A stretch of 64,000 nucleotides of DNA. Source: Cryobacterium suzukii (GTDB lineage Bacteria; Actinomycetota; Actinomycetes; Actinomycetales; Microbacteriaceae). The notes below the pieces were generated by a model. The model did not search any database. It was not told where the DNA came from and saw only the letters and a program-made list of their open reading frames with translations. The position numbers and the translations under genes are program-made. Positions 63,393 through 64,000 of the stretch are shown in pieces (position 1 is the stretch's first letter; each line of letters begins with the position of its first letter). The stretch spans positions 1 through 64,000 of the forward strand of contig NZ_SOHJ01000013.1 of assembly GCF_004403185.1 (NCBI RefSeq). The letters are read 5' to 3'.

Positions 63393-64000
63393 TGCGAGTG
63401 ATGGCCCAGATGGGCATGGTGATGAATCTCGACAAGTGCATCGGCTGCCACACATGCTCGGTTACCTGCAAGCAGGCCTGGACGAATCGCGCCGGCACGG
63501 AATACGTCTGGTTCAACAACGTCGAGACCAGGCCAGGGCAGGGGTACCCGCGACGTTACGAGGATCAAGAGAAATGGCGCGGAGGCTGGCAGCTGAACAA
63601 GAAGGGTCGGCTGGTGCTCAAGAGCGGCGGTCGGATCAAGAAACTTCTCGGCCTGTTCGCTAGCCCGGTTCAACCGGAGCTGAAGGACTATTACGAACCC
63701 TGGACCTACGACTACAAGACGCTTATCGATGCCCCGTTGGGCGATGACTTTCCGGTGGCCCGTCCGAAATCCCTGATCACCGGCAAGGACACCAAAATCA
63801 CCTGGTCGGCGAACTGGGACGACGACCTCGGCGGTGCGCCCGCGATGGGACACCTCGATCCCATCGTAGAAAAGGTGCGCAAGGAATCCGAAGACAAAAT
63901 CAAATTCGCCTTCGAACAGACCTTCATGTTCTACCTGCCGCGAATCTGCGAGCACTGCCTCAATCCTTCCTGCATGGCTTCCTGCCCATCGGGAGCAATC
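63392..64000 (+). CDS. narH: Respiratory nitrate reductase beta subunit (cut by window end)
   Basis: The first 203 codons of NarH, the iron-sulfur electron-transfer subunit, are present. The first ferredoxin motif has C16, C19, C22 and C26 (NLDKCIGCHTCSVTCKQAW), and a second one is seen at the window end (ICEHCLNPSCMASCPSGAI). AGGAGG at 63376-63381 is the ribosome site, 10 nt before the ATG that overlaps the narG stop (TGATG). narJ and narI are expected beyond the window. Confidence 0.96.
   Translation, partial: MRVMAQMGMVMNLDKCIGCHTCSVTCKQAWTNRAGTEYVWFNNVETRPGQGYPRRYEDQEKWRGGWQLNKKGRLVLKSGGRIKKLLGLFASPVQPELKDYYEPWTYDYKTLIDAPLGDDFPVARPKSLITGKDTKITWSANWDDDLGGAPAMGHLDPIVEKVRKESEDKIKFAFEQTFMFYLPRICEHCLNPSCMASCPSGAI

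Overview
The window is high-GC DNA from an actinomycete, most likely a member of the Microbacteriaceae (Cryobacterium, Salinibacterium and relatives). The evidence is the gene order leuA–recO–uppS–dusB–dgt–dnaG, the actinobacterial leuA leader peptide, GTG/TTG starts, and many apparently leaderless starts in which a TAGNNT-type -10 box lies 5-12 nt before the start codon. The genus is an inference.

Layout. 1-6.4 kb: an SdpB/HTTM-like fragment, a GntR(YtrA)-type regulator with its DUF1648 membrane partner, and a DUF2975 / XRE regulator / giant zinc-ribbon membrane protein operon. 6.4-16.3 kb: housekeeping core with the leucine attenuator and leuA, a conserved hypothetical, recO, uppS, a FrnE-like oxidoreductase coupled to a 46-aa protein ending in CCGGGCCS, dusB, dgt and dnaG. 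16.5-23.0 kb: a complete peptide-type ABC importer with a fused dual ATPase and a third, atypical ATPase. 23.2-28.3 kb: tRNA-Asn, a histidine-kinase-like protein lacking the phospho-acceptor His, azlC/azlD, def, a DMT permease and a GT4 glycosyltransferase with a possible upstream leader peptide.

28.4-34.2 kb is a decayed integration hot spot at a CAU-anticodon tRNA. It holds T-arm repeats, a truncated integrase, a folD fragment fused in frame to an XRE tail, a broken MmyB-type regulator, an IS orfA relic with an octamer repeat, and few intact genes (SCO6745 family, SRPBCC). 34.2-37.6 kb is a hydroxy-acid (probably tartrate-type) catabolic unit: GntP permease, IclR regulator and tartrate dehydrogenase-like enzyme. 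37.6-46.3 kb is a mixed accessory stretch: PEP mutase/isocitrate lyase-like protein, endonuclease/exonuclease/phosphatase, DHFR-like protein, two VOC proteins, a ZIP transporter, an extra YidC paralogue, small zinc-ribbon proteins, and relics of a resolvase and a COG4705 protein.

46.4-51.1 kb (minus strand) is the most interesting locus: six tightly coupled genes for a membrane-anchored extracytoplasmic protein, a Ycf46-like AAA+ ATPase, a DUF2997 protein, a NrdG-like radical-SAM protein, a DUF1257 (Ycf35)-like protein and a helix-hairpin-helix membrane protein. The AAA+ and HhH proteins end in near-identical GR(T/R)VDF tails. 51.1-59.5 kb has a truncated DUF3140 gene, a TM2 protein, two SDRs lacking canonical catalytic residues, an MBL hydrolase, an ABM monooxygenase, an NTF2-like protein, a secreted glycerophosphodiesterase and an F420/NADP-type oxidoreductase. 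59.7-64 kb starts a respiratory nitrate reductase operon (narG, narH cut by the window end).
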